Shown here: piece by piece, positions 27,040 to 37,290 of the stretch
Layout: every line of letters starts with the position of its first letter
Numbering within the stretch: the first letter of the stretch is position 1
Source of the DNA: Acidimicrobiaceae bacterium
Lineage (GTDB): Bacteria; Actinomycetota; Acidimicrobiia; Acidimicrobiales; Poriferisodalaceae
DNA: 64,000 nucleotides
Reading direction: 5' to 3'
Assembly (NCBI GenBank): GCA_002721305.1
Contig: PBKA01000019.1
Coordinates: 62,001 to 126,000, forward strand
The notes under the pieces: generated by a model
The model's database searches: none
Told to the model about the DNA's origin: nothing
What the model saw: the letters and a program-made list of their open reading frames with translations, nothing else
Position numbers and translations under genes: made by a program

Positions 27040-27606
27040 GTGGCCGACCGCGAGCGCCGTATGACGCCCCCTTACGGGGGCGTTTTCGTTGCACGAACCA
27101 CCGTTTTGGATGCGTCGCAAGTCCGCAGGGCACTGACCCGCATCAGCCATGAAATCATTGAGCGTAATCAAGGCCTTGATGATGTTGTGCTCGTGGCACT
27201 TCAAACCGGAGGTGTCGAGATAGCCAGATTGGTTGCTCGGATTCTTTTTGAAATTGACGGGGTCGACGTTCCGGTAGGGACGCTTGATGTCGCGTTGTAC
27301 AGAGATGACATCGCTCTAAGACCGGTTATGCCAGAAGCAGAGACAGATATTGAGATCGACCTTGGAGGCAAAGTAGTGGTCCTAGTCGATGACGTCCTGT
27401 TCACTGGCAGAACCATCAGGGCAGCCCTCGATGCGTTGACCGATTTCGGTCGACCACGTGCTGTCCAGTTAGCTGTAGTGATTGACCGAGGGCATCGCGA
27501 GTTGCCCATTCGACCAGATTTTGTCGGAAAGAACTTACCTACTCGCCGCGATGAGCTTGTTGACGTCAACCCGGAAGGAGTGTTGCTAGGGGAGATGCGT
27601 AAATGA
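27040..27606 (+). CDS. pyrR: Bifunctional pyr operon regulator / uracil phosphoribosyltransferase PyrR
   Basis: RNA-binding regulator of pyrimidine genes with uracil phosphoribosyltransferase activity. The PRPP loop is [19 protein letters not shown] (about residues 109-127), and [19 protein letters not shown] is the family RNA-binding/dimer region. GTG 27040 gives 188 residues. The first codons contain an intrinsic-terminator-like hairpin, so a later start such as TTG 27103 is possible, but the strong Shine-Dalgarno favours 27040. Overlaps pyrB by 4 bases (ATGA) and heads the pyr operon. Confidence 0.94.
   Translation: MADRERRMTPPYGGVFVARTTVLDASQVRRALTRISHEIIERNQGLDDVVLVALQTGGVEIARLVARILFEIDGVDVPVGTLDVALYRDDIALRPVMPEAETDIEIDLGGKVVVLVDDVLFTGRTIRAALDALTDFGRPRAVQLAVVIDRGHRELPIRPDFVGKNLPTRRDELVDVNPEGVLLGEMRK
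27064..27090 (+). terminator. Intrinsic-terminator-like hairpin inside the start of pyrR
   Basis: An 8-base perfect stem (ACGCCCCC 27064-27071, GGGGGCGT 27076-27083) with loop TTAC is followed by TTTCGTT. It lies within codons 9-15 of pyrR and 39 bases beyond the PyrR hairpin. If ribosomes are translating, it cannot form; if PyrR blocks initiation, it could terminate transcription. The U-tract is interrupted, so efficiency is uncertain. CCGTA at 27057-27061 could alternatively pair with TACGG at 27073-27077. Confidence 0.55.
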
Positions 27607-28556
27607 CCAATCATCTGATTGACCTTAAGGATTTGGATAACAGTGCAATACGAGAGTTGCTGCATCTCACTGATCGATTCGTGGAAGTTTGCCAACGACC
27701 AATTCCGAAAGTTCCGGCGCTAAGAGGACGAACGATTGCAATGGTCTTCTTCGAAGATTCAACTCGAACTCGAATGTCTTTTGATCTAGCGGCACACCGA
27801 CTTTCTGCAGACGTTCTTGAGTTCCCGACACATACCTCTTCGCTCTCGAAAGGCGAAACCCTTCAAGACACAGTGGAAACCATCAGTGCATTAGGGGTTG
27901 ATGCCCTGGTCATCCGTCACAGTTCAGGGGGACTTCCGAGAGAAATAGCGGATGGAGTCGGAGAGACAATTGCTGTAATTAATGCCGGTGATGGTTTGAA
28001 TGCTCATCCGACGCAGGGATTACTTGACGCCTACACCCTGTGCCAGCACTTCAACGGGTCGGCAGGGATCAATGCCTCATTGGAGGGAATCCGTATAGGG
28101 ATAGTCGGAGACATAAAGCACAGTCGTGTAGCGCGGAGCGACGTCACCGCATATTCCAGTCTTGGAGCAAAGATCACAGTCGTGGCCCCGGCTTCGCTAC
28201 AACCAGATGACATTGAAGATTGGCCAGTCGAAGTATCCGATGACTTGGATGATGTGCTTCCGGAACTCGACGTCGTCGGATTGCTCCGAATCCAAAATGA
28301 ACGGATAGATGAAGAGTTGGTTCTTTCGCTAGATGAATACATAGAACGATTTGGAATGACTGAAGTTCGGGCGAATTCCATGCGGAGTGAGGTAGTGATT
28401 ACTCACCCGGGTCCAGTCAACCGTGGTATTGAAATCGCCGACGCAGTGTTAGACAAGAGACCGAATGTTCTGGTGCAGAAGCAGGTCACAAACGGAGTAG
28501 CTGTTCGAATGGCTGTTCTCTTTCGGCTCCTTGGACTCGGAATCGAGATTGATTGA
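27603..28556 (+). CDS. pyrB: Aspartate carbamoyltransferase catalytic subunit
   Basis: Joins carbamoyl phosphate and aspartate, the committed step of pyrimidine synthesis. The carbamoyl-phosphate loop [15 protein letters not shown] (about residues 49-63), [23 protein letters not shown] and [12 protein letters not shown] are all present. 317 residues. No regulatory pyrI follows and no pyrC (dihydroorotase) lies between pyrB and carA, where many Actinobacteria have it. Confidence 0.96.
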   Translation: MTNHLIDLKDLDNSAIRELLHLTDRFVEVCQRPIPKVPALRGRTIAMVFFEDSTRTRMSFDLAAHRLSADVLEFPTHTSSLSKGETLQDTVETISALGVDALVIRHSSGGLPREIADGVGETIAVINAGDGLNAHPTQGLLDAYTLCQHFNGSAGINASLEGIRIGIVGDIKHSRVARSDVTAYSSLGAKITVVAPASLQPDDIEDWPVEVSDDLDDVLPELDVVGLLRIQNERIDEELVLSLDEYIERFGMTEVRANSMRSEVVITHPGPVNRGIEIADAVLDKRPNVLVQKQVTNGVAVRMAVLFRLLGLGIEID

Positions 28557-28577
28557 TGTCACCTCCTCTTGGTCAGA

Positions 28578-28617
28578 GATGTCTCACAACAGTTTCACCC
28601 TTAAATGGAGAGGCATC
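28578..28617 (+). promoter_or_regulatory. Hairpin that would mask the carA ribosome binding site
   Basis: GATGTCTC (28578-28585) pairs with GAGGCATC (28610-28617) through eight base pairs including one U-G, closing a loop of 24 bases. The second arm contains most of the GGAGAGG Shine-Dalgarno (28607-28613) of carA. It is the only structure in the 64-base pyrB-carA gap and does not match the PyrR consensus. A regulatory role is speculative. Confidence 0.3.
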
Positions 28618-28620
28618 TAG

Positions 28621-29709
28621 GTGAGTGCAATCCGTGAGGGAGCTCTAGTCCTTGCTGACGGGACAGTATTTGAAGGTGAGTTGGTAGGAGCGGATGTTGA
28701 TCTCGCAGCAGGTGAAGTAGTCTTCAACACCGTCTTGAGCGGGTACCAAGAAGTCATAACCGATCCTTCCTACGCCGGACAAATCATCAATTTCACCTAT
28801 CCCCACATTGGTAACTACGGCGTCACGGTGGCTGACAATGAAGCGAAGCGGCCCTTCTGTAGAGGTGTAGTTGTTCGCGAACTCACGCGGCGGCGATCGA
28901 ATTGGAGGAGCGAAGGAGGCCTAGATGCCTACTTGCGATCCGAGGGGGTGCCTGGAATCGCCGGGGTGGACACACGACGTCTCACCCGCCATGTGCGCGA
29001 AAACGGAGCTATGCCAGGTGCTCTGGGATCAGCCCCCTTGTCTCGATTAGAGGAGGCCGCTGCGTCGGAACCTGGGACCAATGGCATCGACCTGGTCAGT
29101 GAGGTAACAACTTCGGAGCTGTACCAAGCCGGTGATGGCCCCTTCCGAGTCGTCGCGTACGACTTGGGGATAAAGAAATCAATTGTTCAACAACTATCAG
29201 ACATCGCAACGGTGTTGGTGGTTCCTGCGGGCACAACCAGTGACCAGGTGCTCGCTTTGGAACCTCATGGAGTGTTTCTTTCTAATGGTCCGGGAGATCC
29301 AACCATGGCGGGCCAAGTGGTTCAGGCTCTCGGTGACCTACTTGGGCAAGTCCCGGTGTTTGGTATTTGTCTCGGCCATCAAATTCTTTCGTTGGCACTC
29401 GGGGGAAAGTCATACAAGATGAAATTTGGTCATCATGGGGGCAATGTCCCAGTTCGAAATCTTGACAGTGGACGTATTGAAATCACCAGCCAAAATCATA
29501 ATTTTGCCATTGAGTCAGGTTCAGTCCCGGCAGTCACTGAGACCCACGTTTGCCTGAACGACGGGGCTCTCGAAGGGTTGAGATGTAACGACATACCGGC
29601 GTTCAGCGTTCAATATCATCCTGAGGCTAGCCCCGGACCCCATGACTCTCGCTATCTCTTCGAAGAGTTTGCCGAGCTCATGAACTCCTTTCACGGGAGT
29701 GTTAGCTAA
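28621..29709 (+). CDS. carA: Carbamoyl-phosphate synthase small (glutaminase) subunit
   Basis: Hydrolyses glutamine and sends ammonia to CarB. N-terminal CarA domain (residues 1-150, [20 protein letters not shown]), then class I glutaminase with Cys250 in [10 protein letters not shown] and His/Glu in [10 protein letters not shown]. 362 residues. GTG start with GGAGAGG 7 bases upstream. The TAA stop overlaps the carB ATG by one base, coupling the two subunits. Confidence 0.96.
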   Translation: MSAIREGALVLADGTVFEGELVGADVDLAAGEVVFNTVLSGYQEVITDPSYAGQIINFTYPHIGNYGVTVADNEAKRPFCRGVVVRELTRRRSNWRSEGGLDAYLRSEGVPGIAGVDTRRLTRHVRENGAMPGALGSAPLSRLEEAAASEPGTNGIDLVSEVTTSELYQAGDGPFRVVAYDLGIKKSIVQQLSDIATVLVVPAGTTSDQVLALEPHGVFLSNGPGDPTMAGQVVQALGDLLGQVPVFGICLGHQILSLALGGKSYKMKFGHHGGNVPVRNLDSGRIEITSQNHNFAIESGSVPAVTETHVCLNDGALEGLRCNDIPAFSVQYHPEASPGPHDSRYLFEEFAELMNSFHGSVS

Positions 29710-32700
29710 TGCCAAGACGTGACGACATCGAAAGCATTCTGATCATTGGATCTGGGCCCATCGTCATCGGACAAGCCTGTGAATTCGACTACTCGGGTAC
29801 ACAAGCTTGCCGTGTGTTACGAGATGAGGGCTACCGCATCATTCTCGCGAACTCAAACCCTGCGACAATCATGACGGATCCTGAATTCGCCGACGCCACC
29901 TATATCGAACCGCTTCAAGCTGATGTCCTGGCAGCCATTATTGAACGCGAGAGACCGGATGCGATTCTCCCCACTCTAGGAGGCCAAACAGCTCTCAATC
30001 TTGCTACTGAACTCGTCGAATCTGGAGTGTTAGAGCAATACGACGTAGAGATGATTGGTGCAAGCGGTGAGGCGATAGCGACCGCTGAAGATCGAGACTT
30101 ATTTAGGCGAGCCATGCAGGAAATAGGCTTGCAGTGCGCCCAATCGGGAATAGCTCACAACATGGATGAAGCTATGGAGGTGATAGAGGACATCGGGCTT
30201 CCAGTCATCATTCGCCCCGCCTACATTTTGGGTGGTAAGGGCACGGCTTTCGCGCACACTGCGGAAGAATTTGAGCGCGTAGCGGCCATAGGTCTAGAAG
30301 CGAGTCCGATCTCCGAGATATTGATTGAACAATCGATCAAGGGTTGGAAGGAATTTGAACTCGAAGTAATGAGAGATCACGCCGACAACTGTGTCGTGAT
30401 TTGCTCTATCGAAAATGTCGACGCGATGGGGGTCCACACGGGTGATTCGATAACAGTCGCGCCTGCCCAGACATTGTCGGACGTCGAATACCAGCAAATG
30501 CGTAACTCAGCATTTGCTTGCATCCGACGAGTTGGAGTTGAAACCGGCGGTTCCAATGTCCAATTCGCAGTTCACCCTGAGACCGGCGAACAAATCGTTA
30601 TTGAAATGAACCCACGGGTAAGCAGGAGCTCAGCCTTGGCTTCAAAAGCAACGGGATTTCCAATTGCGAAGATCGCTGCGCGTTTGGCTGTTGGGTATCG
30701 CCTTGACGAAATTACCAATGACATTACTGAGAAAACTCCAGCGAGTTTCGAGCCCACAATCGATTACGTCGTCACCAAGATCCCACGCTGGGCCTTTGAG
30801 AAACTGCCAGGAGCATCCGGCGTGCTCGGACCCCAGATGCAATCCGTGGGAGAGGCCATGTCTATTGGGCGAACCTTTCCCGAAAGCCTCCAAAAAGGCA
30901 TTCGCTCTCTAGAACAGGGCCGGGTGGGGCTGAACGCTGATCCAGGAGAGAAGCACTATCTCGAGCAAGAAACCAAAGAGCTACTTTCGGAGATCTCGGT
31001 TCCGACAGCCGAAAGGCTTTTCCAAATAGCGGAGCTAATGAGGCGAGGGGTCGGCATCGAGGAGATCAATGTCGCCTGTGAAATCGATCCATGGTTCCTT
31101 GATCAGATGCAGATGATTGTCGAAGAACGCATTCATCTAGAACTAGCGGATTGTTCATCGCTCAGTCGACTTGAATGGCGACGTGCAAAGCAGTTGGGTT
31201 TTTCAGATGCCCAACTCGCTTATTTGATGCAGGTCGATGAAGGTGACGTCCGCTTGGCGAGACTGGCTCAGGGTGTCAAAGCAACTTTTAAGACCGTTGA
31301 TACGTGCGCTGCCGAATTCGATGCAATAACGCCGTATCACTATTCGACCTATGAGGATGAAGACGAAATACGAGCCGGGGAGCGGCCTCGAATGATGATT
31401 CTCGGCTCGGGTCCAAACCGGATTGGTCAAGGCATTGAATTTGACTATTGCTGCGTTCACGCGAGCTTTGCCCTGGAAGAAGCTGGTTACGAAACGATCA
31501 TGGTTAACTGCAATCCCGAAACAGTGTCGACGGACTATGACACTTCGGATCGTCTCTATTTTGAACCGCTCACATTAGAAGACGTGCTGAACGTCATTGA
31601 TGCCGAGAAACCAACTGGGGTCATAGTCAGCCTGGGCGGCCAGACCCCGCTGAAACTTTCTTCTGGCTTGCCGAGTTCTCTTGTCTGCGGAACCTCTCCT
31701 GACTCAATTGATCTGGCCGAAGACAGAGAACGGTGGAATTCCTTGTGCGCTCAACTGGAAATTCCCCAACCGCCAGGGGGAACGGCCGTCACCTTTGAAC
31801 AGGCCTCAGCGATTTGCGACCGGATCGGATTCCCAGCTCTAGTTAGGCCCAGTTATGTGCTGGGTGGTAGGGCCATGACCATCGTGTATGACCTTGACGA
31901 ATTACGAGATGCGATGGACGACCTAACTGCGTTCGGTGGTCTGGGACGCGAAGGGGAGCTATCCGCGGAACGACCAGTACTGGTGGATCGCTTCTTAGAA
32001 GACGCAATTGAAGTTGATGTCGACTCCATCAGAGATCACACGGGGGAATTTGTGCTGGGAGGCATCCTGGAACACGTTGAAGAGGCGGGAGTGCACTCGG
32101 GTGACAGCGCGTGCGTTATCCCTCCCCCCAACCTCTCCATGGAGACCCAGGAAGTGATAATTGAATACACGCAGCGGCTAGCTGAACGTCTTAATGTTGT
32201 TGGACTGTTAAACGTTCAGTTCGCAGTTAAACAGGGTCAAGTCTTTGTTATTGAGGCTAACCCACGCGCTTCGCGAACAGTTCCCTTTGTCGCTAAGGCA
32301 ACAGGTGTGCAGTTGGCCAAAGTTGCAGCCCGAGTAATGGCCGGTGAAACCCTAGAAGAACTGCGACTTTCCAAGGCTTTACCAGATGCCATTCGCGAAG
32401 GCCACGTCGCCGTCAAAGAAGCGGTGCTTCCGTTCCAGCGGTTCCCCGATGTTGACACCGTCCTCGGTCCTGAGATGCGATCCACTGGTGAAGTCATGGG
32501 CATAGATACCACTTTCGGCTTAGCGTTCGCTAAGAGCCAAATAGCGGCCGGCGAAGGGTTGCCTCTCGGCGGAACCATATTCTTCTCATTAGCTGACAGA
32601 GATAAAGACTATGGCCTTGAGGCTGCCAAAGGATTTGTAGAACTTGGTTTCGAAATCGTAGCTACTGAAGGAACAGCTGAATTTCTAGAGGGCAACGGAG

Positions 32701-33002
32701 TACACGTCGAAACGGTCGTGGCGAAGCTCAGTGAAGAGGGCCGAGAGATTAGCGCGGGAGTGGATGCAGTTGAGCTCATTGGGGCAGGTCAAGTGAAACT
32801 AGTGGTCAACACGCCTCAAGGACGAGGACCGAGAAGCGATGGCTACCGAATTCGTTTCGCATCGACAGCGCACAAAGTTCCATGTTTAACGACGGTTGCA
32901 GCAGCGCGAGCGGCTGCAGTTGGTATGAGAGAATGGATGTCAAATCCGTTAACGGTCAGACCACTGCAGGAGTTCCTTGGTCTCGAGGTATCAAAACAGT
33001 GA
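29709..33002 (+). CDS. carB: Carbamoyl-phosphate synthase large subunit
   Basis: 1097-residue synthase with two ATP-grasp halves: carboxyphosphate domain opening [19 protein letters not shown] and carbamoyl-phosphate domain opening [19 protein letters not shown] (about residue 566), showing the ancient internal duplication. [20 protein letters not shown] and [19 protein letters not shown] are the paired metal-binding loops. A C-terminal MGS-type allosteric domain (about residues 940-1080) should bind UMP or another effector. Ends in an overlap with the pyrD GTG. Confidence 0.97.
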   Translation: MPRRDDIESILIIGSGPIVIGQACEFDYSGTQACRVLRDEGYRIILANSNPATIMTDPEFADATYIEPLQADVLAAIIERERPDAILPTLGGQTALNLATELVESGVLEQYDVEMIGASGEAIATAEDRDLFRRAMQEIGLQCAQSGIAHNMDEAMEVIEDIGLPVIIRPAYILGGKGTAFAHTAEEFERVAAIGLEASPISEILIEQSIKGWKEFELEVMRDHADNCVVICSIENVDAMGVHTGDSITVAPAQTLSDVEYQQMRNSAFACIRRVGVETGGSNVQFAVHPETGEQIVIEMNPRVSRSSALASKATGFPIAKIAARLAVGYRLDEITNDITEKTPASFEPTIDYVVTKIPRWAFEKLPGASGVLGPQMQSVGEAMSIGRTFPESLQKGIRSLEQGRVGLNADPGEKHYLEQETKELLSEISVPTAERLFQIAELMRRGVGIEEINVACEIDPWFLDQMQMIVEERIHLELADCSSLSRLEWRRAKQLGFSDAQLAYLMQVDEGDVRLARLAQGVKATFKTVDTCAAEFDAITPYHYSTYEDEDEIRAGERPRMMILGSGPNRIGQGIEFDYCCVHASFALEEAGYETIMVNCNPETVSTDYDTSDRLYFEPLTLEDVLNVIDAEKPTGVIVSLGGQTPLKLSSGLPSSLVCGTSPDSIDLAEDRERWNSLCAQLEIPQPPGGTAVTFEQASAICDRIGFPALVRPSYVLGGRAMTIVYDLDELRDAMDDLTAFGGLGREGELSAERPVLVDRFLEDAIEVDVDSIRDHTGEFVLGGILEHVEEAGVHSGDSACVIPPPNLSMETQEVIIEYTQRLAERLNVVGLLNVQFAVKQGQVFVIEANPRASRTVPFVAKATGVQLAKVAARVMAGETLEELRLSKALPDAIREGHVAVKEAVLPFQRFPDVDTVLGPEMRSTGEVMGIDTTFGLAFAKSQIAAGEGLPLGGTIFFSLADRDKDYGLEAAKGFVELGFEIVATEGTAEFLEGNGVHVETVVAKLSEEGREISAGVDAVELIGAGQVKLVVNTPQGRGPRSDGYRIRFASTAHKVPCLTTVAAARAAAVGMREWMSNPLTVRPLQEFLGLEVSKQ

Positions 33003-33922
33003 GCGCGTATGACACCTCGGTACAGGTCGGTTCTGTGACGCTTCCCAACCCCGTAATGACTGCCTCCGGAACAGCAGGTCACGGCGCGGAACTAGCACCA
33101 TATTTTGATTTGTCGGAACTCGGTGCAGTGGTAGTGAAATCGCTATCGGCTGAGCCGTGGCCAGGTAACCCAAGCCCCCGAGTGCATGCCACTTCGTCGG
33201 GCATGATTAACTCGGTCGGGCTCCAAAACCCTGGAATCGATTGCTGGCTGCAGGAGGATCTCCCGGCTTTGTTGGATCTTGGTGCACGGGTTGTCGTCAG
33301 TATCTGGGGACGAACCGTTGCCGAATATGGTGAAGTTGCAAGGCGTCTGGAAGGAGTCAAAGGCTTGACAGCGGTTGAAGTGAATGTGAGTTGCCCGAAT
33401 CTGGAAGATAGAGGGGACATGTTCTCGCACGCGCCGGAGACCTGCGAAGCCGCGGTGGGCGCTTCACTAGCTTCAGGTTTGCCGACCTGGGCGAAGTTGA
33501 GTCCAAATGTCACCGACATTGTTCCAATAGCGCGGGCAGCGATGGGTGCCGGCGCCGAAGCTCTCACTCTCACCAACACCGTTTTCGGAATGGTCATAGA
33601 CCCCGATACCCAAAAGCCCGTGCTTGGTAATGGTGGGGGAGGGCTTTCAGGCCCGAGTATCCGCCCGGTAGCAGTTCGAGCGGTGTACGACGTCTACGCG
33701 TCCTTAGGAGCCATCCCGATTGTGGGAGTTGGTGGGATCGCCAAAGAGGAACATGTCGTCGAATTCCTTGCGGCCGGAGCTTCCGCGGTCCAGGTGGGTT
33801 CTGCTCATTTCGCTGACCCGAAAGCTTCCCGACGAATCCTTCGAGATTTGGAACGATGGTGTCGTAAACGTCGCGTAAGTTCGATGAAATCTTTGACTGG
33901 AACAGCTCATGAAACCCCCTGA
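32999..33922 (+). CDS. pyrD: Dihydroorotate dehydrogenase, class 1 (PyrDB-like)
   Basis: FMN TIM barrel that oxidises dihydroorotate. The class 1 catalytic Cys is in [48 protein letters not shown] and [12 protein letters not shown] are the FMN and substrate loops and resemble class 1B. I chose GTG 32999, overlapping the carB stop (GTGA), giving 307 residues; the longer frame from 32882 lies within carB. Class 1B enzymes normally work with PyrK (FAD, 2Fe-2S), yet no pyrK is in this operon. Confidence 0.93.
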   Translation: MSAYDTSVQVGSVTLPNPVMTASGTAGHGAELAPYFDLSELGAVVVKSLSAEPWPGNPSPRVHATSSGMINSVGLQNPGIDCWLQEDLPALLDLGARVVVSIWGRTVAEYGEVARRLEGVKGLTAVEVNVSCPNLEDRGDMFSHAPETCEAAVGASLASGLPTWAKLSPNVTDIVPIARAAMGAGAEALTLTNTVFGMVIDPDTQKPVLGNGGGGLSGPSIRPVAVRAVYDVYASLGAIPIVGVGGIAKEEHVVEFLAAGASAVQVGSAHFADPKASRRILRDLERWCRKRRVSSMKSLTGTAHETP

Positions 33923-34616
33923 TGTCTCAGACGACGTTCGTTCACGCCTCGCTATCGCACTCGACGTCGATGACCTGGTTGAGGCGGGTCGCTTAGGGCG
34001 GCGAATGTTGCCGTGGTTTTCGGTGGCGAAAATTGGCCTCGAACTCTTTTCGGCTGCCGGACCCGAAGCGGTGGGTGCCTTTGTTGATCAGGGATACAAG
34101 GTTTTCCTCGATATGAAACTGCATGACATACCTACCACCGTTGGAAGGGCATCGAGGGTGTTAGGGAGTCTCGGCGTTTCTTATGTCACTGTTCACTCAT
34201 CGGGAGGAGTCGACATGCTTTCTGCAGCCGTTGACGGTCTGCACGAAGGCGCCTCCGCTGCTGGCCTGTGTCCTCCGGCGGTGCTCGCTGTGACCGTTTT
34301 GACCTCAGAACCAAACGCCCCGAGGACTGTTTTGGAAGAGAGACTTACGTTTGCTTCGGAGGCTAATTGTGGCGGGGTTGTATGTGCGGCTAGTGATCTC
34401 GGGCAAGTGTCACGGCTAGCTCCAGAACTTCTGACAGTTGTCCCCGGTATTAGACCCGAAGGAGTCGCGAGTCACGATCAAGGGAGACCAGCGACACCGA
34501 GTACCGCAATTCAAAACGGTGCAGGCATTTTGGTTATCGGACGAGCAGTGACAGCCGCAGATGAGCCTGAGGTGGCTGCCAGCGCTATAGCAATGGAAGT
34601 TGCAAACGCAATATAA
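33909..34616 (+). CDS. pyrF: Orotidine 5'-phosphate decarboxylase
   Basis: Final step to UMP. The catalytic Lys/Asp array is in FLDMKLHDIPTTV; RLAIALDVDD at the N-terminus and TVVPGIRPEG near residue 177 bind phosphate, with ILVIGRAVTAADEP completing the barrel. 235 residues. ATG 33909 overlaps pyrD by 14 bases; it is the last gene of the pyr operon, 43 bases before mihF. Confidence 0.95.
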   Translation: MKPPDVSDDVRSRLAIALDVDDLVEAGRLGRRMLPWFSVAKIGLELFSAAGPEAVGAFVDQGYKVFLDMKLHDIPTTVGRASRVLGSLGVSYVTVHSSGGVDMLSAAVDGLHEGASAAGLCPPAVLAVTVLTSEPNAPRTVLEERLTFASEANCGGVVCAASDLGQVSRLAPELLTVVPGIRPEGVASHDQGRPATPSTAIQNGAGILVIGRAVTAADEPEVAASAIAMEVANAI

Positions 34617-34623
34617 GAAGTGA

Positions 34624-34651
34624 GTCACAGGTTCCGTCGCCCCGTTAGACT
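34624..34651 (+). promoter_or_regulatory. Candidate promoter of mihF, leaderless geometry
   Basis: GTCACA (34624-34629, four of six matches to TTGACA), a 16-base spacer and TAGACT (34646-34651), ending 8 bases before the mihF ATG. No Shine-Dalgarno precedes the gene, consistent with a leaderless transcript and with separate expression of mihF from the pyr operon. Confidence 0.35.
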
Positions 34652-34659
34652 GATCGGCC

Positions 34660-34977
34660 ATGCCTAACCCGCCCCGTCTTTCACCAGAGCAACGTGAAGC
34701 AGCCCTCGAAAAAGCCGCGGCGGCGAGACGAGTAAGAGCCGAAACGAAGGACCGCTTAAAGATGGGCCTGGTTTCATTTGATGAGCTACTTCGCTTGGCT
34801 GACAGTGACGAGCTTGTCGGCAAGATGAAGACGCTAGCGGCTTTGGAGTCGATGCCGAAAATAGGGAAAGTAAAAGCCCGGCGACTCATGACGGAAGTGG
34901 GTATCGCCGAAGGCAGAAGACTAAAGGGTCTGGGCGAAAATCAACGCGACCAGCTGGTGGCCTTTTTTGCGAGTTGA
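34660..34977 (+). CDS. mihF: Actinobacterial integration host factor (mIHF)
   Basis: Small basic nucleoid protein found only in Actinobacteria and essential in mycobacteria; unrelated to proteobacterial IHF. 105 residues: a long charged N-terminal helix (QREAALEKAAAARRVRAETK) and the conserved core LLRLADSDELVGKMKT and LESMPKIGKVKARRLM, which contains the DNA-binding helix-turn-helix-like motif. The gmk gene follows, a strongly conserved neighbour. This gene is the best single marker of the lineage in the window. Confidence 0.93.
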   Translation: MPNPPRLSPEQREAALEKAAAARRVRAETKDRLKMGLVSFDELLRLADSDELVGKMKTLAALESMPKIGKVKARRLMTEVGIAEGRRLKGLGENQRDQLVAFFAS

Positions 34978-35010
34978 GATCTTCGACCCAATGCTGAAGA
35001 ATTGGGTCTT

Positions 35011-35580
35011 GTGACCGAAGATAAAACGCCAATTGTCTTCGTTGTTTGCGGTGCTGGAGGCGCGGGGAAAAGCACCATAGTGGCGCAATTGGTGCACCGA
35101 GACTCCACTCTCCATCTGAGTCGATCATGGACGACGCGGCCGCGTAGACCCAATGAGCCAGAAGACGCATATATCTATGTGACTGAGGATCAGTTCGAGG
35201 CGCGCGTTTCCGAAAACGGCTTTTATGAATGGGCAAATTTCTTTGGTCATCGTTATGGAACGCCCACCCCTATTGTCCCAGCGGGAAAGGATCTGTTACT
35301 CGAGATAGATGTGCAAGGAGCAGTTGCCGTAAGGGAACGGCAATCGGACGCTGTTGTCGTTCTCGTCGTACCGCCTGACCGCCTTGAACAAGAGCGCCGG
35401 ATGAGGTCGAGAGGCGACGACGAGGATCACATACAGCAGCGCCTCAGAGCAGCCGAGGTAGAGGAAGAAACGGGACGAGAACTTGCTGATTCTGTGGTGG
35501 TTAACGAAGAAGTCGAGACAGCAGTATCGGTGATCGAATCCATCGTTGCGTCGATTAGGCAACAAAGATCACGGAAATAA
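35011..35580 (+). CDS. gmk: Guanylate kinase
   Basis: Phosphorylates GMP to GDP. P-loop CGAGGAGKST (about residues 12-21), a variant of the usual GPSGVGKST; GMP-binding SRSWTTRPRRPNEPED, GHRYGTP and LLEIDVQGA are conserved. GTG 35011 gives 189 residues; TTG 35002 would add three. It sits 33 bases after mihF and precedes rpoZ, the standard actinobacterial order. Confidence 0.94.
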   Translation: MTEDKTPIVFVVCGAGGAGKSTIVAQLVHRDSTLHLSRSWTTRPRRPNEPEDAYIYVTEDQFEARVSENGFYEWANFFGHRYGTPTPIVPAGKDLLLEIDVQGAVAVRERQSDAVVVLVVPPDRLEQERRMRSRGDDEDHIQQRLRAAEVEEETGRELADSVVVNEEVETAVSVIESIVASIRQQRSRK

Positions 35581-35675
35581 AGGCCTATGTTGGGTGGGGC
35601 TCGTTAGAGTCAACCAGCCCGCTGATAGCATGGGTAACCGGTCTTAGTCGCTGAATTCTTATAGAGGTAACGCAG

Positions 35676-36023
35676 ATGTCTGATGAACAGGACACCATGA
35701 TCACCCCTGGCCTCGAAGCGTTGCTTGAAAAGGTTGACTCAAAGTTCACGCTGGTAAGTCTCGCTGCCAAAAGATCTCGTCAGCTGATCTCGTATGACCT
35801 CGGACTAGGAGACGGTGGGGGAAGCGAAGTTCCCCCACAAGTCACCAGCACCGCACGCAAGTCCCTATCGATGGCGTTTGAGGAAATTCAAGCGGACAAA
35901 ATCGGCTATGAGCGGTTCGACCCCGAAGAGAGGGCCCGCTTGGAAGCTGAGGCGCTGGCACAAGCAGAGGCTGACGCAGCCGCGGCCGCAGCTGCTCTTG
36001 AGGCCGTGCCTGACGAAGAGTAG
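35676..36023 (+). CDS. rpoZ: RNA polymerase omega subunit
   Basis: Assembly subunit binding the RNA polymerase beta' C-terminus. The core KVDSKFTLVSLAAKRSRQLI (residues 19-38) and KSLSMAFEEIQADKI match omega. At 115 residues it is long because of an acidic, alanine-rich C-terminal tail (residues 80-115). AGAGGTAAC upstream serves as ribosome binding site. Lies 12 bases before coaBC. Confidence 0.93.
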   Translation: MSDEQDTMITPGLEALLEKVDSKFTLVSLAAKRSRQLISYDLGLGDGGGSEVPPQVTSTARKSLSMAFEEIQADKIGYERFDPEERARLEAEALAQAEADAAAAAAALEAVPDEE

Positions 36024-36035
36024 GAACATTTACTG

Positions 36036-37220
36036 ATGCTGGGGGGTCGCCGCATCGTCCTGGGAGTAACCGGGGGGATCGCCGCATATAAGGCTGTTTT
36101 GCTGTGCCGATTGTTGGTTGATGCAGGTGCGCACGTAATTCCGGTAATGACGGAGAGTGCACAAAAGTTTGTCGGTCGAGCCACGTTTGATGCCTTGGCT
36201 TCAGAACCCGTCCGAACGTCAATCTTTGATGACGTTGATCCGATTCCACATACCACCCTTGGGCAAACAGCGGACCTTATTGTCGTAGCCCCAGCGACGG
36301 CGCGTTGTATTGGTAGCTATGCGAGTGGAATTTCCGATGATTTGCTTACAGCGATTCTCGTCGCTACTCGAGCCCCTGTTGTCGTTTGTCCCGCCATGCA
36401 CACCGAAATGTGGGAACACCCGGCCATCCAAGAGAATCTCAAGACCTTGGTCGACAGAGGTGTGATTGTTGTCCCAGCTGAGGAAGGACGATTAGCCGGT
36501 GGAGACGCTGGCGCTGGTCGTTTAGCGGCCCCGGAGACCATTTTTGACGCCGTCAAGGGAGTGTTAATTGCCGGAGATCTGCAAGGCAGAAAAGTGCTGG
36601 TCACAGCGGGTGGAACCCGAGAAGCGATAGACCCGGTGCGTTATGTGGGCAACCGGTCCACCGGCAAGCAGGGCTACGCAGTTGCTGAAGCAGCCCTAGC
36701 ACGTGGTGCCGATGTCACTCTAATTTCGACGGTCACGATGGAAACCTCAGCAGGTATCGAAGTTGTGGCCGTTGAGTCGGCTCGACAAATGCATGAAGCT
36801 GTGCTGGAAAGAGCCGAAGCCGACGTGATTGTGATGGCCGCAGCGGTAGCAGACTTTCGTCCGACAGATATTTCAGACTCCAAGATCAAAAAGAACGAAG
36901 GACTACCCGAAGTATTGCTTGAGGAGACAGCAGACATCTTGACCGATTTGGGCGGCGCCAAGCGACCTGGGCAAGTAATTGTCGGGTTCGCTGCGGAGAC
37001 TGATGACTTGATTGCTCATGCAAAACAGAAACTAGAACGAAAGAATATTGACGTCATTGTCGCCAATGACGTCTCGGCTCCCCGCGTTGGGTTCGCCCAC
37101 GAGACGAATGAAGTAACAATCCTTGAAGCCGACGGATGTCAGAGGCATGTTTCTCTTCGGTCTAAGCGACAAATTGCCGACGAAGTGTTGAATACGGTCA
37201 TCCAAATACTTGCAAGATGA
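36036..37220 (+). CDS. coaBC: Bifunctional phosphopantothenoylcysteine decarboxylase/synthetase
   Basis: Two consecutive steps of coenzyme A synthesis in one protein. CoaC flavoprotein domain (residues 1-180): GVTGGIAAYKA, catalytic His in DPIPHTTLG and PAMHTEMWEHP; the Asn of PAMN is His here, as in mycobacterial proteins. CoaB domain (from about 188): VTAGGTREAIDPVRYVGNRS, KIKKNEG and IVGFAAETDD. 394 residues, complete. Confidence 0.95.
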   Translation: MLGGRRIVLGVTGGIAAYKAVLLCRLLVDAGAHVIPVMTESAQKFVGRATFDALASEPVRTSIFDDVDPIPHTTLGQTADLIVVAPATARCIGSYASGISDDLLTAILVATRAPVVVCPAMHTEMWEHPAIQENLKTLVDRGVIVVPAEEGRLAGGDAGAGRLAAPETIFDAVKGVLIAGDLQGRKVLVTAGGTREAIDPVRYVGNRSTGKQGYAVAEAALARGADVTLISTVTMETSAGIEVVAVESARQMHEAVLERAEADVIVMAAAVADFRPTDISDSKIKKNEGLPEVLLEETADILTDLGGAKRPGQVIVGFAAETDDLIAHAKQKLERKNIDVIVANDVSAPRVGFAHETNEVTILEADGCQRHVSLRSKRQIADEVLNTVIQILAR

Positions 37221-37290
37221 GTTGAGCTACCTTTCGAGTCGTTCTTTGGCCTAGCCTTGAACGGGTTGATCGAATAATCAGGAGAGATGC

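Noticed and set aside
32882..32998. Upstream extension of pyrD into carB
   Set aside because: Overlaps the conserved carB C-terminus; GTG 32999 overlapping the carB stop gives the normal family length.
37221..37290. SAM riboswitch before metK
   Set aside because: Only 70 bases, with no multi-stem structure or terminator visible.
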